From assembly GCA_025462755.1 (NCBI GenBank), contig JAOAPF010000008.1, positions 1-53,973 on the forward strand: DNA of 53,973 nucleotides. The letters are read 5' to 3'. The notes under the pieces were generated by a model. The model saw only the letters and a program-made list of their open reading frames with translations. It made no database searches and was not told the origin of the DNA. The translations under genes were made by a program, and so were the position numbers. Positions 6,879-15,365 of the stretch are shown here, in pieces; the first letter of the stretch is position 1; every line of letters starts with the position of its first letter. The stretch comes from Edaphobacter sp. GTDB taxonomy: Bacteria > Acidobacteriota > Terriglobia > Terriglobales > Acidobacteriaceae.

Positions 6879-9692
6879 ATGCATTTGAACTGGAATGAGA
6901 TACGAGCCCGAGCGGCGCGTTTTGCACAGGAGTGGGGAGACGCCGAGTACGAGAAGGGTGAGACCCAATCCTTCTACAACGAGTTCTTCGAGATATTCGG
7001 TATACGCCGCCGCCGCCTCGCCTCTTACGAAGAGCCGGTCAAATTGCTTGGTGAACGTCGTGGATTTATTGACCTCTTCTGGAAGGGAGTACTCCTCGTT
7101 GAGCAAAAGAGCGCTGGCCGCGATCTAGTGCGTGCCAAGCAGCAGGCACTCGAATACTTTCCGGGGCTCAAGGAGCATGAGCTTCCTCGCTACATTCTAG
7201 TCAGTGACTTCCAACACTTCGAACTCTATGACCTGGATGAAGACACCCGGCCTGTAAAGTTCCATCTCAGAGATCTCCCGAAGCATATCGAGGCCTTCAC
7301 CTTCATACTAGGGGTTGAGAAGCGGACCTTCCGCGATCAGGACCCGGTCAACATTGAAGCGTCCGAACTGATGGGGAAGCTTCATGACGCGCTCAAAGAT
7401 TCAGGCTACGTTGGTCACAACCTTGAGCGACTGCTGGTGCGCGTGGTCTTCTGCCTTTTCGCCGATGACACTGGTATCTTCGAGCCACGCGACCTGTTCC
7501 ACGAACTCATCCTCAATCGAACCCGAGAGGACGGCAGTGACGTCGGCCTATGGCTCATATCACTTTTCGAAATCCTAAACACGCCAGAAGACAGACGACA
7601 ACGCGCGTTGGACGAAGACCTGCAAGCTTTTCCTTACGTCAACGGAGATCTGTTCGACGAGCGTCTGCCGGTCCCTGCCTTTGACCCAGCGATGCGTAAC
7701 TTGTTGCTAGAGGCATGTAATTTCACCTGGGATGCCATCTCCCCTGCTATCTTCGGTGCGCTCTTCCAATCCGTAATGGATGACGGTGAGCGAAGGCAAA
7801 CTGGGGCACATTACACGACTGAGAAGAACATTCTTAAGGTCATCCGGCCTCTATTTCTTGATTCGCTATGGTCCGAGTTCGAAACTCTCCGTCAGCGTCG
7901 CGACTCCGGGCGTCGTCAGCTCCTCATCCGCTTTCATGATCGGTTGGCAGCGATGCGGTATTTCGACCCGGCCTGCGGCTGTGGCAACTTCCTCATCATT
8001 GCCTACCGCGAGCTCCGCACACTTGAAATTCAATTGCTCAAAGAGATCTTTAGGGGGGAGGACACGCTGAGTCTAGACGTGTCCACTCTTTCGCGTATCA
8101 ATGTGGACCAATTCTACGGCATTGAAATTGCGGAATTTCCCGCTCGCATCGCGGAGGTGGCGTTGTGGATGATGGATCACATCATGAACAACCGTCTCTC
8201 GCTAGAGTTCGGTAACAGCTATGTGCGCATTCCTCTTCGAACTTCTCCACACATCCGTAATGCTGATGCGCTGGAGATCGGCTGGCAGGAAGTTCTTCCA
8301 TCAGCGTCTTGCTCCTATGTGTTTGGTAATCCGCCTTTCGGCGGCTCGAAGTATCAGACAGCACACCAGCGCGGGCAGGTTCGACGCATAGCTGCCCTCG
8401 GTGGTAGCGGCGGAACGCTCGATTTTGTTACCGCATGGTTCATCAAAACAGGCGAATACGTTCAGGGGACGGGCGCGAAAATAGGCTTTGTGGCCACCAA
8501 TTCAGTTACTCAGGGAGAACAGGTTGCACAACTGTGGCCTGTGCTTTTTGGACGCTATGGGCTCGAAATATCCTATGCTCACCGTACATTTGCTTGGGGA
8601 AGTGATGCGCGTGGTATGGCTCACGTACATGTAGTTATTATCGGGCTCACGCTCCGAGCCGATGAGCCACCAGTTAAGAAGCTCTATAGTTATGCTGATA
8701 TCAACGGAGAGCCAGTAGAGAGCCCCCACACAACGCTCACTCCATATCTGTTCGACGGAAGCAATCTTAGAGACAGGCATCTGGTTGTCCGCGAGGCTTC
8801 AAGACCGCTTGATGGGACAGTGCCGCCACTCATCATCGGCTCCAAACCTATTGACGGCGGTCATTACATCTTTACGGAAGAACAGCGGGTTGAATTTCTT
8901 CGCTCAGAACCTGGCGCTAATCGGTATCTTCACCCGTATATCGGTGCCACAGAGTTCCTTTACAACGAGAGACGCTGGATTCTCGCTCTAAACGATGCTA
9001 ATCCAAGTGATCTACGTCGTTTACCGTTGGTTCTAGAACGTATTGAGAACGTCAGAGACTTTAGGTTACGGAGCAGGGACGCTGGTACTAAAGCACTAGC
9101 GGCTAGTCCTACTCGTTATCACGTTACCGTTATTCCAACGACACCTTTTCTAGTCGTTCCCGAAGCCACCTCTGAAACCCGAGAATATGTACCAATAGCT
9201 TGGCTACGGCCCCCAGTCATTCCAAGCAATTTGGTGAAGATTCTTCAAGGTGCCAGCCTATGGCACTTTGGCATTCTGACCTCGCGTATTCACATGTCTT
9301 GGTTACGCCATATTGGTGGACGTCTGAAGAGCGACTATCGCTATTCTGCGGGAGTGGTATACAACCCTTTCCCCTGGCCGGAAGCTGATGAACATGGTCG
9401 CGCTCGCGTGGCGAACTTTGCTCAAGAGGTCCTAAATGCCCGAGCGGAATACACGAACGCCTCCCTAGCCGACCTCTACGACTCTAATGCTATGCCGCTT
9501 TCGTTACTGTCGGCGCATCATGCCCTTGACCGCGCGGTAGATCGGCTCTACAGGCGAGCAGCATTCACATCGGATAGAGAACGGGTTGAATATCTATTCG
9601 GCCTCTATGAAGGTGCGATCATGCCACGGCTCGCGCCTGTGCTGCCTGACGCGCCACCGCCGCGTCGTCGTGCCAGGCGAGTCATGCGGTAA
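6879..9692 (+). CDS. MmeI-like (Type IIL) fused restriction endonuclease-DNA methyltransferase
   Basis: 937 residues in one chain. An N-terminal PD-(D/E)xK nuclease is seen as Asp65 ... Glu75-x-Lys77 (GFIDLFWKGVLLVEQK). A helical linker follows to about 310, then an N6-adenine methyltransferase with SAM motif I DPACGCGNFL (363-372) and catalytic NPPF (484-487). The C-terminal third should be the target-recognition domain. Length and order match the MmeI family, which cuts about 20 bp from its site and methylates one strand for protection. The nuclease residues are intact, so it should restrict as well as modify. It is isolated on the + strand before the leftward replication block, and its base composition is lower in GC than the host flanks. 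Likely a phage-carried moron used against competing phages or host defence. Confidence 0.88.
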   Translation: MHLNWNEIRARAARFAQEWGDAEYEKGETQSFYNEFFEIFGIRRRRLASYEEPVKLLGERRGFIDLFWKGVLLVEQKSAGRDLVRAKQQALEYFPGLKEHELPRYILVSDFQHFELYDLDEDTRPVKFHLRDLPKHIEAFTFILGVEKRTFRDQDPVNIEASELMGKLHDALKDSGYVGHNLERLLVRVVFCLFADDTGIFEPRDLFHELILNRTREDGSDVGLWLISLFEILNTPEDRRQRALDEDLQAFPYVNGDLFDERLPVPAFDPAMRNLLLEACNFTWDAISPAIFGALFQSVMDDGERRQTGAHYTTEKNILKVIRPLFLDSLWSEFETLRQRRDSGRRQLLIRFHDRLAAMRYFDPACGCGNFLIIAYRELRTLEIQLLKEIFRGEDTLSLDVSTLSRINVDQFYGIEIAEFPARIAEVALWMMDHIMNNRLSLEFGNSYVRIPLRTSPHIRNADALEIGWQEVLPSASCSYVFGNPPFGGSKYQTAHQRGQVRRIAALGGSGGTLDFVTAWFIKTGEYVQGTGAKIGFVATNSVTQGEQVAQLWPVLFGRYGLEISYAHRTFAWGSDARGMAHVHVVIIGLTLRADEPPVKKLYSYADINGEPVESPHTTLTPYLFDGSNLRDRHLVVREASRPLDGTVPPLIIGSKPIDGGHYIFTEEQRVEFLRSEPGANRYLHPYIGATEFLYNERRWILALNDANPSDLRRLPLVLERIENVRDFRLRSRDAGTKALAASPTRYHVTVIPTTPFLVVPEATSETREYVPIAWLRPPVIPSNLVKILQGASLWHFGILTSRIHMSWLRHIGGRLKSDYRYSAGVVYNPFPWPEADEHGRARVANFAQEVLNARAEYTNASLADLYDSNAMPLSLLSAHHALDRAVDRLYRRAAFTSDRERVEYLFGLYEGAIMPRLAPVLPDAPPPRRRARRVMR

Positions 9693-10910
9693 TCAATGCG
9701 ATTTATCCTCAGACAAAATCGTCATGCCTCCGGAGGCGGCCATCATGGCGAGGAAGTCGTCAACGGTGAAGGGGGAGTTGTCCGGCACGTTGGCACCTGC
9801 GGTGAGGTCCTCAACGCAGCCCCAACGCTTATCGAGCACTTCGAGGTCGTCCTCCCAGATGTCGCCGGAGAAGCGGCGGCCCGTCTCCTTATAGAGGAGC
9901 CGCAGAAGATCGGCGAAGGTGTGATCGGCGCAGGCACCGGAGAAACATTTGAAACCGATCGAGTTGGGGCGCAGGATGATCGTAGTCTTGCCCATACCGA
10001 CCGCTTGGCCGACGTGCGGAGCACCTTTGAACGGGCACGCGGACAGAGCGAAGTACGTCGCGTCGCCACTGTACGAAGGGTCGCGGTCGAGCTCCAGTTG
10101 ATCGGGGAACTCATCGATCAAATCCAGGACACCTTCTTCGTCGATCACCAAAGAGCCTTTGGCCGGGGCTGACGACCTAGATGACGATCCCGCGAACGGT
10201 GACATATAAGTCGGCTCCTCCTCGGCCAGGCGCAGGACAAGGTACGGCAACATCTCTTCGAACTCATTGGGGATGGATACGAGGCTTGCGCGGCGACCGG
10301 CCTTCTTGTTGATGCAGAACGGCATGCGGGATATCCGCGCGGGGTTGCTGACCACGGCGTCGATCTTGCATGTGCCGTTGAACAAAGTCGCGAGCCTCTT
10401 CAGTGCAAATTTGAGGGCATCATCGTTCGCGGAGCAGCGGTTGCCTTTGTAGAGCATGTGGATACCGTTGCCGCTGTCGAGGACGATGGGATCTGGCCAG
10501 CCGCGCTCGGCGAGGAAGGTGTGGACCTCCTGCGCGGTGGACAACGCGGCGGCCCGCTGCTCCTTGGTGGCGGCTTCGCCCGATGGGCGGTCGGGATCGA
10601 TATCGATTAAATATGCGTTCCGGTTAGCGGTGTCCGCGTTGCCCGCTGTGCGGCAGTTGTTGTCGCCGTCATTGATCTTGGCGGTCTTCGCGTACTTCGA
10701 CTCGCGATCGACGGGATTGAGGCAGTAGTAGACATCGGCCCCCTCCTTCTCCATCGCGGATGCGGACCGCGCGGCGAGGTAGAGGTCGTCGGTCAGCATC
10801 CGGAGAGTCCCCTTGCGCGACTTCAGGCCCCGGATCTCGATGAGGTCGCCGGGGACGAACATGCGGCGGAGGAAGGAGTGGATTTTTGTAATTTGCTCAG
10901 CTTTTGTCAT
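9693..10910 (-). CDS. AEP-type primase (prim-pol) replication protein
   Basis: 405 residues. The archaeo-eukaryotic primase signatures are visible: YLIDIDPDR (metal-binding Asp103-x-Asp105), DSGNGIHMLY (the sxH motif, 145-154) and KIDAVVSNPARISRMP (third Asp184 with Arg192/Arg195). The C-terminal part has a CHC2-like cysteine/histidine cluster (SACPFKGAPH, then FKCFSGACADH) that may bind zinc and template. Such proteins make primers, sometimes extending them as DNA. The gene is 14 bases downstream of the DUF3987-type ATPase on the minus strand, giving a primase plus ATPase pair as in many phages and plasmids. Its stop abuts the stop of the convergent MmeI-like gene. Confidence 0.85.
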   Translation of the reverse strand: MTKAEQITKIHSFLRRMFVPGDLIEIRGLKSRKGTLRMLTDDLYLAARSASAMEKEGADVYYCLNPVDRESKYAKTAKINDGDNNCRTAGNADTANRNAYLIDIDPDRPSGEAATKEQRAAALSTAQEVHTFLAERGWPDPIVLDSGNGIHMLYKGNRCSANDDALKFALKRLATLFNGTCKIDAVVSNPARISRMPFCINKKAGRRASLVSIPNEFEEMLPYLVLRLAEEEPTYMSPFAGSSSRSSAPAKGSLVIDEEGVLDLIDEFPDQLELDRDPSYSGDATYFALSACPFKGAPHVGQAVGMGKTTIILRPNSIGFKCFSGACADHTFADLLRLLYKETGRRFSGDIWEDDLEVLDKRWGCVEDLTAGANVPDNSPFTVDDFLAMMAASGGMTILSEDKSH

Positions 10911-10924
10911 GACGTCCTCCTCGA

Positions 10925-12238
10925 TTACATGGTCCGAAGCCGCAGCTTCGGGTTGTGTTTGCGTCTTACTCCACGTTCATCCTCTTCGGTTTCCTCGATC
11001 AGGAATCCGTCGTTGATCATGGCCTGCTTGGCGCGGGTGCATGCCGCCGAACCGTACTCGGCGTACCAGGTAGAGGGCCTTGCGATATCCCAGAACCGGA
11101 CCCACTCGCCGGGGTTGTCCTTCTCATATGCTTCGAAGGCAGCAAGGATCAAGCCCGTGATTGCGGCGTCGTCATTTCGTGCCGACGACGGCGTGTAGAT
11201 AGAGCGGACACGCTCCTGCCATTCAGCGAAGCGCAGTGCGGCGGCCATGCAGGGCTCGGTGATCTCACTGTCGTGGTTGGCAGCCGCTGATATCAGGGCT
11301 ACCCGTATGGCGATCTCACCGATGCGGCCCCGTTCGGAGCCCTCGGCGCTGGCCTTGCGCCACGCGGACAACATTTGGTAGGCGAGGGATGGGAGGCCAG
11401 GACGCTTGACGGTGACCTGGGTCGGTGCGCGGAATTCGGTGATCTGATCCCAGTTGTAATCAGGCTCCCAATCGGTCGGGCCGGGGCAGAAAATGAACCG
11501 GTCGTACAGCCCACCGAGGCTTTCGGAGCAGAACGACTTCCGGAAGTCCTCGGGATCCTTAGACTTGAGGTTGCCAAGAAGGGACAGGCGAACATTAACG
11601 GTGCTGGCACCCTTGACGTCGGACACACCCGCCGAGTCCTCGGACCATAAGGTGCACAGGGTCGTTGATAGAGACGAGCCCTGGATGTTGACTTTGTTCA
11701 TCATGTTTTTGAGCTCGTCGAGCATCAGTGTGCAGTTGATCGCGGGCTCCTGAGGCGCGTCCTTGGCCGGTTTGGTCGCGGGCATGAACATTTTTATAAG
11801 GCCACGGTCACTCGCGGGCGTTTTCTTCTCGACCCAGTTATGGTGGTAGCGAAGAGAGCGGTGAGCACGTTTCATAGTGAGACTCTTGCCTTTACCGACG
11901 CCGCCCAGCAGCGCTACGTAGACCGTCGGGTATACCAGCTCGTTCTCTTCGTTGGTGTTGATGCCGAGCCCAGCGAAGAGCGCCAGAAGGGAGCAGTAGG
12001 TCCAGCCGAGAGGAGCGGAGATCGCTCGCGCATGATCGCCGAGCCAGCCGTAGCTGGCGTCATCTGGCATCAACAGCGGGTGCGTTTGGGTAGTGATCGG
12101 CACAGTTACCACCGGTGAAGGTGAAGTCACCGGCGCGGCGGCGGGCATCTCCAACACCTTCGCCTTCGGCGGGGCCGGTGGTCCGCCGAGGTCCGGCACG
12201 GTGTAGTTGTCGTCGTATTCTTGATTGACTGGAAACAT
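10925..12238 (-). CDS. DUF3987-like P-loop ATPase (replication helicase candidate)
   Basis: 437 residues. Walker A is GGVGKGKS (112-119) and Walker B LMLDE (171-175), followed by an arginine-rich sensor-like region (GLYDRFIFCPGP) and a C-terminal winged-helix segment (QAMINDGFLIEETEE). The architecture follows DUF3987/RepA-like replication ATPases that accompany AEP primases. The first 50 residues are proline- and alanine-rich and probably disordered. It shares a leftward operon with the primase and two small winged-helix genes, all transcribed away from the iteron region at 13060-13445. Helicase activity is inferred from the family and pairing. Confidence 0.78.
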   Translation of the reverse strand: MFPVNQEYDDNYTVPDLGGPPAPPKAKVLEMPAAAPVTSPSPVVTVPITTQTHPLLMPDDASYGWLGDHARAISAPLGWTYCSLLALFAGLGINTNEENELVYPTVYVALLGGVGKGKSLTMKRAHRSLRYHHNWVEKKTPASDRGLIKMFMPATKPAKDAPQEPAINCTLMLDELKNMMNKVNIQGSSLSTTLCTLWSEDSAGVSDVKGASTVNVRLSLLGNLKSKDPEDFRKSFCSESLGGLYDRFIFCPGPTDWEPDYNWDQITEFRAPTQVTVKRPGLPSLAYQMLSAWRKASAEGSERGRIGEIAIRVALISAAANHDSEITEPCMAAALRFAEWQERVRSIYTPSSARNDDAAITGLILAAFEAYEKDNPGEWVRFWDIARPSTWYAEYGSAACTRAKQAMINDGFLIEETEEDERGVRRKHNPKLRLRTM

Positions 12239-12247
12239 GATGCCCCC

Positions 12248-12505
12248 TTAGTTGGTGGTGGTGAACGCGGGTGAGTACAGTGAGACCGACCCATTGGCCG
12301 TCTTCACGAGATACCCGCGCCCGACAAGTTTGCGCACAAGTTTTTCGAGGGTCCCGGGGGTTGCGCCGGTCGCCTCCGAGAGGTGGGCGATTGATGAGGG
12401 CGTCGTCGACATCGCAACTGCGTATAGGACAAGTCGGGCGGTGGGCGTGACCTGGGGGATGATGGCGGCGAGAGTCGTAGTCGAAGTCGTATTCATGTTC
12501 TGCAC
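12248..12505 (-). CDS. Small winged-helix DNA-binding protein
   Basis: 85 residues. TPTARLVLYAV, then IAHLSEATGATPGTLEKLVR and GYLVKTANGSVSLY, gives the helix, recognition helix and beta-wing of a MarR/GntR-like winged helix without any sensor domain. It lies 9 bases ahead of the ATPase gene in the leftward operon. It resembles the 12659-12871 product in length and pattern, so the two may be diverged paralogues. Candidates for its job are an operon regulator or an origin-binding initiator. Confidence 0.68.
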   Translation of the reverse strand: MQNMNTTSTTTLAAIIPQVTPTARLVLYAVAMSTTPSSIAHLSEATGATPGTLEKLVRKLVGRGYLVKTANGSVSLYSPAFTTTN

Positions 12506-12604
12506 CTCATGGGCCGGAATAATGGCCGGGTTATTTTTCCCTACATCTACATGTCGCTAGTCCGAAAGTTTCGATCGCTGTGTTTTCGGGACGGTCGCGG
12601 GGGC

Positions 12605-12639
12605 GCAGATCACCGTCCACCTGGGCGGTGGTGATCTGC
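12605..12639. repeat. Inverted repeat between two winged-helix genes
   Basis: GCAGATCACC (12605-12614) and GGTGATCTGC (12630-12639) form a perfect 10-bp stem with TTTT directly after it on the + strand. It could terminate rightward (antisense) transcription coming into the leftward operon, or be an operator for the flanking winged-helix proteins. On the minus strand no T-run follows. Confidence 0.5.
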
Positions 12640-12658
12640 TTTTACGTTGTGGAGAGAG

Positions 12659-12871
12659 TTAGGCGGGGATGGGCGCGGCGAGTGTGTAACGGCTGATGCG
12701 GCGAGTGCGGGTGCGAATGATGTGACCTTCGTTTTCCAGGTTCGAGAGGACGCGGAGCATGTACGCCATAGAGGTGTCACTCAAAGTGCAGAGCTCCTCC
12801 ACCGTTGGAGGATTATCACTGCGGTCACGGATGGTGAGAAGTATAAGTCTAGTCGTCGGTGTCATCTTCAT
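12659..12871 (-). CDS. Small winged-helix DNA-binding protein
   Basis: 70 residues. TPTTRLILLTIRDRSDNPPT, EELCTLSDTSMAYMLRVLSN and EGHIIRTRTRRISRYTL match a minimal winged helix: H1, recognition helix, basic wing. It is the first gene of the leftward replication operon and the nearest gene to the iteron region, which starts about 190 bases upstream. It is therefore a good candidate for the protein that binds the iterons or autoregulates the operon, but this is inference. Confidence 0.66.
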   Translation of the reverse strand: MKMTPTTRLILLTIRDRSDNPPTVEELCTLSDTSMAYMLRVLSNLENEGHIIRTRTRRISRYTLAAPIPA

Positions 12872-13059
12872 AATGTCGGTGTTTTCTCGTTACATATACT
12901 TTGATTCCAACTTTTGTTCATAGTTGCAAGGCTCAGTCGGTCAATAAAAAGATTGATTTGGCTATGAAATCAACACGGTAGAAGACGGCGATCGACGCTT
13001 TCGACGGTGATGCAGGGCAGGAATGTCAAAGGTTCCGACGATCTTGACCTTTACAGCCC

Positions 13060-13445
13060 AGTAGAAGCCTCGGAGTATGCTGCGTATGAAAAACCGTCAT
13101 ACTCCGAGGGTAGTTACATCTTATTTAGATTCAGTATGTTAGGGCAGTTTTTTTGAAGGAGTATGAGGAGTATGATAAAACGTCATACTGTAAACTATAT
13201 GTGTTTTCAATAACATACCCCTGTTTTTAAGAAAGAGAGAGAGAGAGAAGGGGTAGTAGTTAATAAAGGATTTCTTCTGAGTTAATATGGAGAGTGATTT
13301 CTCGATTTCTGGCTTAAGTTATTGATAAATCAGGGAGTTTACAGTATGACGAATTTCCATACTCCTCATACTCCTCGCTTAAGCGGCTGATAAATCAGCG
13401 TATTAGCAGTATGACGTTGTTTCATACTCCGTCATACTCCGACTC
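13060..13445. other. Putative phage replication origin with GGAGTATG iterons
   Basis: A non-coding AT-rich stretch holds eight exact copies of an octamer: GGAGTATG at 13072, 13158 and 13167, and its complement CATACTCC at 13098, 13358, 13367, 13423 and 13433. A 12-bp inverted repeat pairs 13068-13079 with 13098-13109. A 16-bp inverted repeat pairs 13181-13196 with 13336-13351. Two units of about 65 bp, starting at CTTAAG 13314 and 13378, each carry GATAAATCAG, AGTATGAC and two octamers. A GA-repeat run lies at 13231-13250. Iterons plus an AT-rich block beside the primase/ATPase operon is the usual picture of a replication origin. Origin function is inferred. The remaining bases 12872-13059 hold no gene I can support. 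Confidence 0.7.
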
Positions 13446-13829
13446 TCACCGATCTGGTCCCCTGACACCCCGACACCCACTGCACCAGACCACCAACTCC
13501 CCGTCGACCGTCGACTGTTGACCCACCGCGCCACACCGGCTGCAAGTCCTGAGTGCTTCAGTCTTAGTCCGCTCGACCTCGACCTCCACCGCATCATCCC
13601 CACCGCGATACGCGACTCTTAAGGTCGCATACTTGGATTTCACTGACAATACTTTGAAGCCCCCCGGTGCCACCGCCTCAAGCTGATCGCACATCCGATC
13701 GATCAGCCCCAGCCATCCATCCTCGACCTGGAGCCCCAGGTGCATGGCCGATCGGGTCACGTCACCGTCCAGGTCGAAGAGGTTCCTGTGGCGATCGATC
13801 ACCACCCAACCGCGCCGTAGGTCGTCCAT
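13446..13829 (-). CDS. Hypothetical phage protein with C-terminal zinc ribbon
   Basis: 127 residues. The middle SKYATLRVAYRGGDD and the end TCSRCGAVGQQ ... VWCSGCRG recall a common phage family with a 'KYGTLR' strand and a CxxC...CxxC zinc ribbon, though I cannot name its role. Two CxxC pairs 18 residues apart should bind one zinc. It reads towards the iteron region and stops five bases before the last iteron. Confidence 0.65.
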   Translation of the reverse strand: MDDLRRGWVVIDRHRNLFDLDGDVTRSAMHLGLQVEDGWLGLIDRMCDQLEAVAPGGFKVLSVKSKYATLRVAYRGGDDAVEVEVERTKTEALRTCSRCGAVGQQSTVDGELVVWCSGCRGVRGPDR

Positions 13830-13879
13830 ACCGTATACCCCACCTGAGACTCTACCTCACCGCCTCACGCTGCCGTCTC

Positions 13880-13930
13880 CCGCAAATGAAAACGCCTACC
13901 CCAGTGCTCACTGGTGTAGGCGTCTCAATT
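13880..13930 (-). terminator. Rho-independent terminator
   Basis: ACGCCTAC (13892-13899) pairs with GTAGGCGT (13916-13923), and the stem continues through CCAGTG/CACTGG with one mismatch. On the minus strand it is followed by TTTTCATTT. It lies just after the 13945-14169 gene and separates it from the 13446-13829 gene. Confidence 0.75.
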
Positions 13931-13944
13931 TAACCGCTGGTGTT

Positions 13945-14169
13945 CTACGCCGCTTTCTCCGGCAGCGCGTAGTGCGGCTCTCCACCGATGCGTACGATCC
14001 TGAGCCGCCGCGCCCAAACCAGCTTGCGAAGAGTCTCGTTTATTGTGCGCTGGGGTATCCAGTGCAGGATGCGATGGAGGTAGGTGGCGGTCGCCGGTTC
14101 GCCGTCATCGAAATCGAGTGTGTCCATGATGAGGCGTACTTCGGTGGGGTCTTTTTTCGGATGTGGCAT
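13945..14169 (-). CDS. Small winged-helix-like phage protein
   Basis: 74 residues. TATYLHRILHWIPQRTINET, then LVWARRLRIVRIGGEPHYALP, has the helix-turn-helix plus wing spacing of a winged-helix protein. It is the third such small protein in the region. It is followed by a strong terminator, so it is a single-gene leftward unit. Upstream it diverges from the rightward 14307 gene, so it may control the switch region. This is inference. Confidence 0.6.
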   Translation of the reverse strand: MPHPKKDPTEVRLIMDTLDFDDGEPATATYLHRILHWIPQRTINETLRKLVWARRLRIVRIGGEPHYALPEKAA

Positions 14170-14306
14170 GGGGTCTCCTTGAACTGCTGATCAAGGAAGC
14201 CGAAGTTCGTTTTCCGCATAAGTTAATACTCGCCGCGAACCACCGACGGAGAATACCGCAATGAAGAAACTCGACTTCCATTTGCATATGTGGAGGCACC
14301 ACACAT

Positions 14307-14540
14307 ATGTCCAGACCGAAGAAGACCACCGCCAAACCCAAAGTCCGCTCTTGGCGTGACTACCCAGACAGCTCACATACAAACCGATTGACCCGCTGGC
14401 CGTCGCCGGAGTCGTTGTCGCCAGACGCATCCACGACCTTCGACGCCGTCTCGGGCAACATCAGTGCGCGTGCAATTGTCGACAGTTACGCGTGCAGGCT
14501 CCCCGTCATCACCATGACTCTCGCGGAGGTGCTGGCATGA
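14307..14540 (+). CDS. Hypothetical phage protein
   Basis: 77 residues, unknown. The ATG is preceded by TGGAGG at good spacing, and its stop overlaps the next start (ATGA at 14537-14540), which supports real translation. The N-terminus is basic (MSRPKKTTAKPKVRSW); the rest has no motif I know. First gene of a rightward run leading into the sigma factor. The 137 bases before it hold a possible 32-codon leader starting at 14262 behind CGGAGAA, not called here. Confidence 0.55.
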   Translation: MSRPKKTTAKPKVRSWRDYPDSSHTNRLTRWPSPESLSPDASTTFDAVSGNISARAIVDSYACRLPVITMTLAEVLA

Positions 14541-14800
14541 GCACACCCACAACGTTGTCCCCCGCCGCCCGTGACTTCCTGAGCTTCGCCACATCCCGTT
14601 TGGATCGTCTCGACCAGCAGGCTATGGCCATGCGAATGAGTGCCCTAAAGATGGCCGTCTACATCACGGTCGGGCCATCCGACACGCTCCGGCACCGCTG
14701 CATCGTAGCCTGCATCGACGCGGGACTGCTGTGGTCACCCATCCCCGACCTAAACGCCGACGTGGAGCGCGTCATCGCGGAGGTGCTTAATGGCAAATAA
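14537..14800 (+). CDS. Hypothetical phage protein
   Basis: 87 residues from the coupled ATG at 14537, chosen because it overlaps the stop of the gene before it. Helical, with no motif I recognise (SPAARDFLSFATSRLDRLDQ near the start). Its 3' end overlaps the sigma-factor gene by 11 bases, so the three genes form one translationally linked operon. It could be an anti-sigma or co-factor by position only. Confidence 0.6.
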   Translation: MSTPTTLSPAARDFLSFATSRLDRLDQQAMAMRMSALKMAVYITVGPSDTLRHRCIVACIDAGLLWSPIPDLNADVERVIAEVLNGK

Positions 14801-15308
14801 CCTCAACTCCGCCTACGCCGCCTACCGGCAGGCCCCGAACGATTCCACGTTAGGGGTCCTGCTGACGGAGGTCACCAAACACGCCCTGAGACTGGCAAGG
14901 CGAAACTCCAACCTCGACGCCGAAGACATCGCACAGCAGACAACCATCGCTGTATGGCAGGCGCTCCCGACCTACACCGACAAAGCAGCGATGACGACCT
15001 TTGTCACCACGATCGTCGGCCACAAGGTCAAGGACGCCCTACGGCAACGTTATAGCGAGCCCAAGTTGGCCCCGATGCAGTCGTGGGAGGTAGATGTGCA
15101 CCAGCCCGACGCTGCACCACCGACTCGCTCGATCACGATCAACGTGTTCGACTACCTGCCCACCACTCTCAGTGAATCAGACAAGGCGCTCATCGCAAGC
15201 ATGACCTCGGACAAGCAGCGGACGGAGATCGCCGCCGACATGGGCATCAGCCTTCGTGCATTGCGGAGTCGCTTATCTCGACTCAAACAAAAAATAATCG
15301 CCCAATAG
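14790..15308 (+). CDS. Sigma-70/ECF-like RNA polymerase sigma factor
   Basis: 172 residues, the size of a two-domain sigma factor. Region 2 is seen around 42-85 (LDAEDIAQQTTIAVWQALPT, then TFVTTIVGHKVKDALRQR), where the DAED...W helix contacts the core enzyme and the -10 element. Region 4 is at about 130-170 (KQRTEIAADMGISLRALRSR). It sits between the early and late blocks with every gene to its right reading mainly rightward, so it probably directs host RNA polymerase to phage middle or late promoters. No anti-sigma domain or signal-transfer partner is recognised. Confidence 0.8.
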   Translation: MANNLNSAYAAYRQAPNDSTLGVLLTEVTKHALRLARRNSNLDAEDIAQQTTIAVWQALPTYTDKAAMTTFVTTIVGHKVKDALRQRYSEPKLAPMQSWEVDVHQPDAAPPTRSITINVFDYLPTTLSESDKALIASMTSDKQRTEIAADMGISLRALRSRLSRLKQKIIAQ

Positions 15309-15365
15309 CGACACGTTTGATCGGCAAAATTCGACTAACACTACAGAGAGTACTGCTCGATCAAG

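Noticed and set aside
6669-7106. 145-codon minus-strand frame over the MmeI-like start
   Set aside because: It runs across the N-terminus of the restriction enzyme and has no ribosome-binding site.
13060-13445. Possible CRISPR array
   Set aside because: The repeats are 8-16 bases, in both orientations and unevenly spaced, and no cas genes are near; iterons fit better.
14262-14360. 32-codon leader frame with CGGAGAA upstream
   Set aside because: Overlaps the better-supported 14307 gene in another frame and has no similarity to anything I know; left uncalled.
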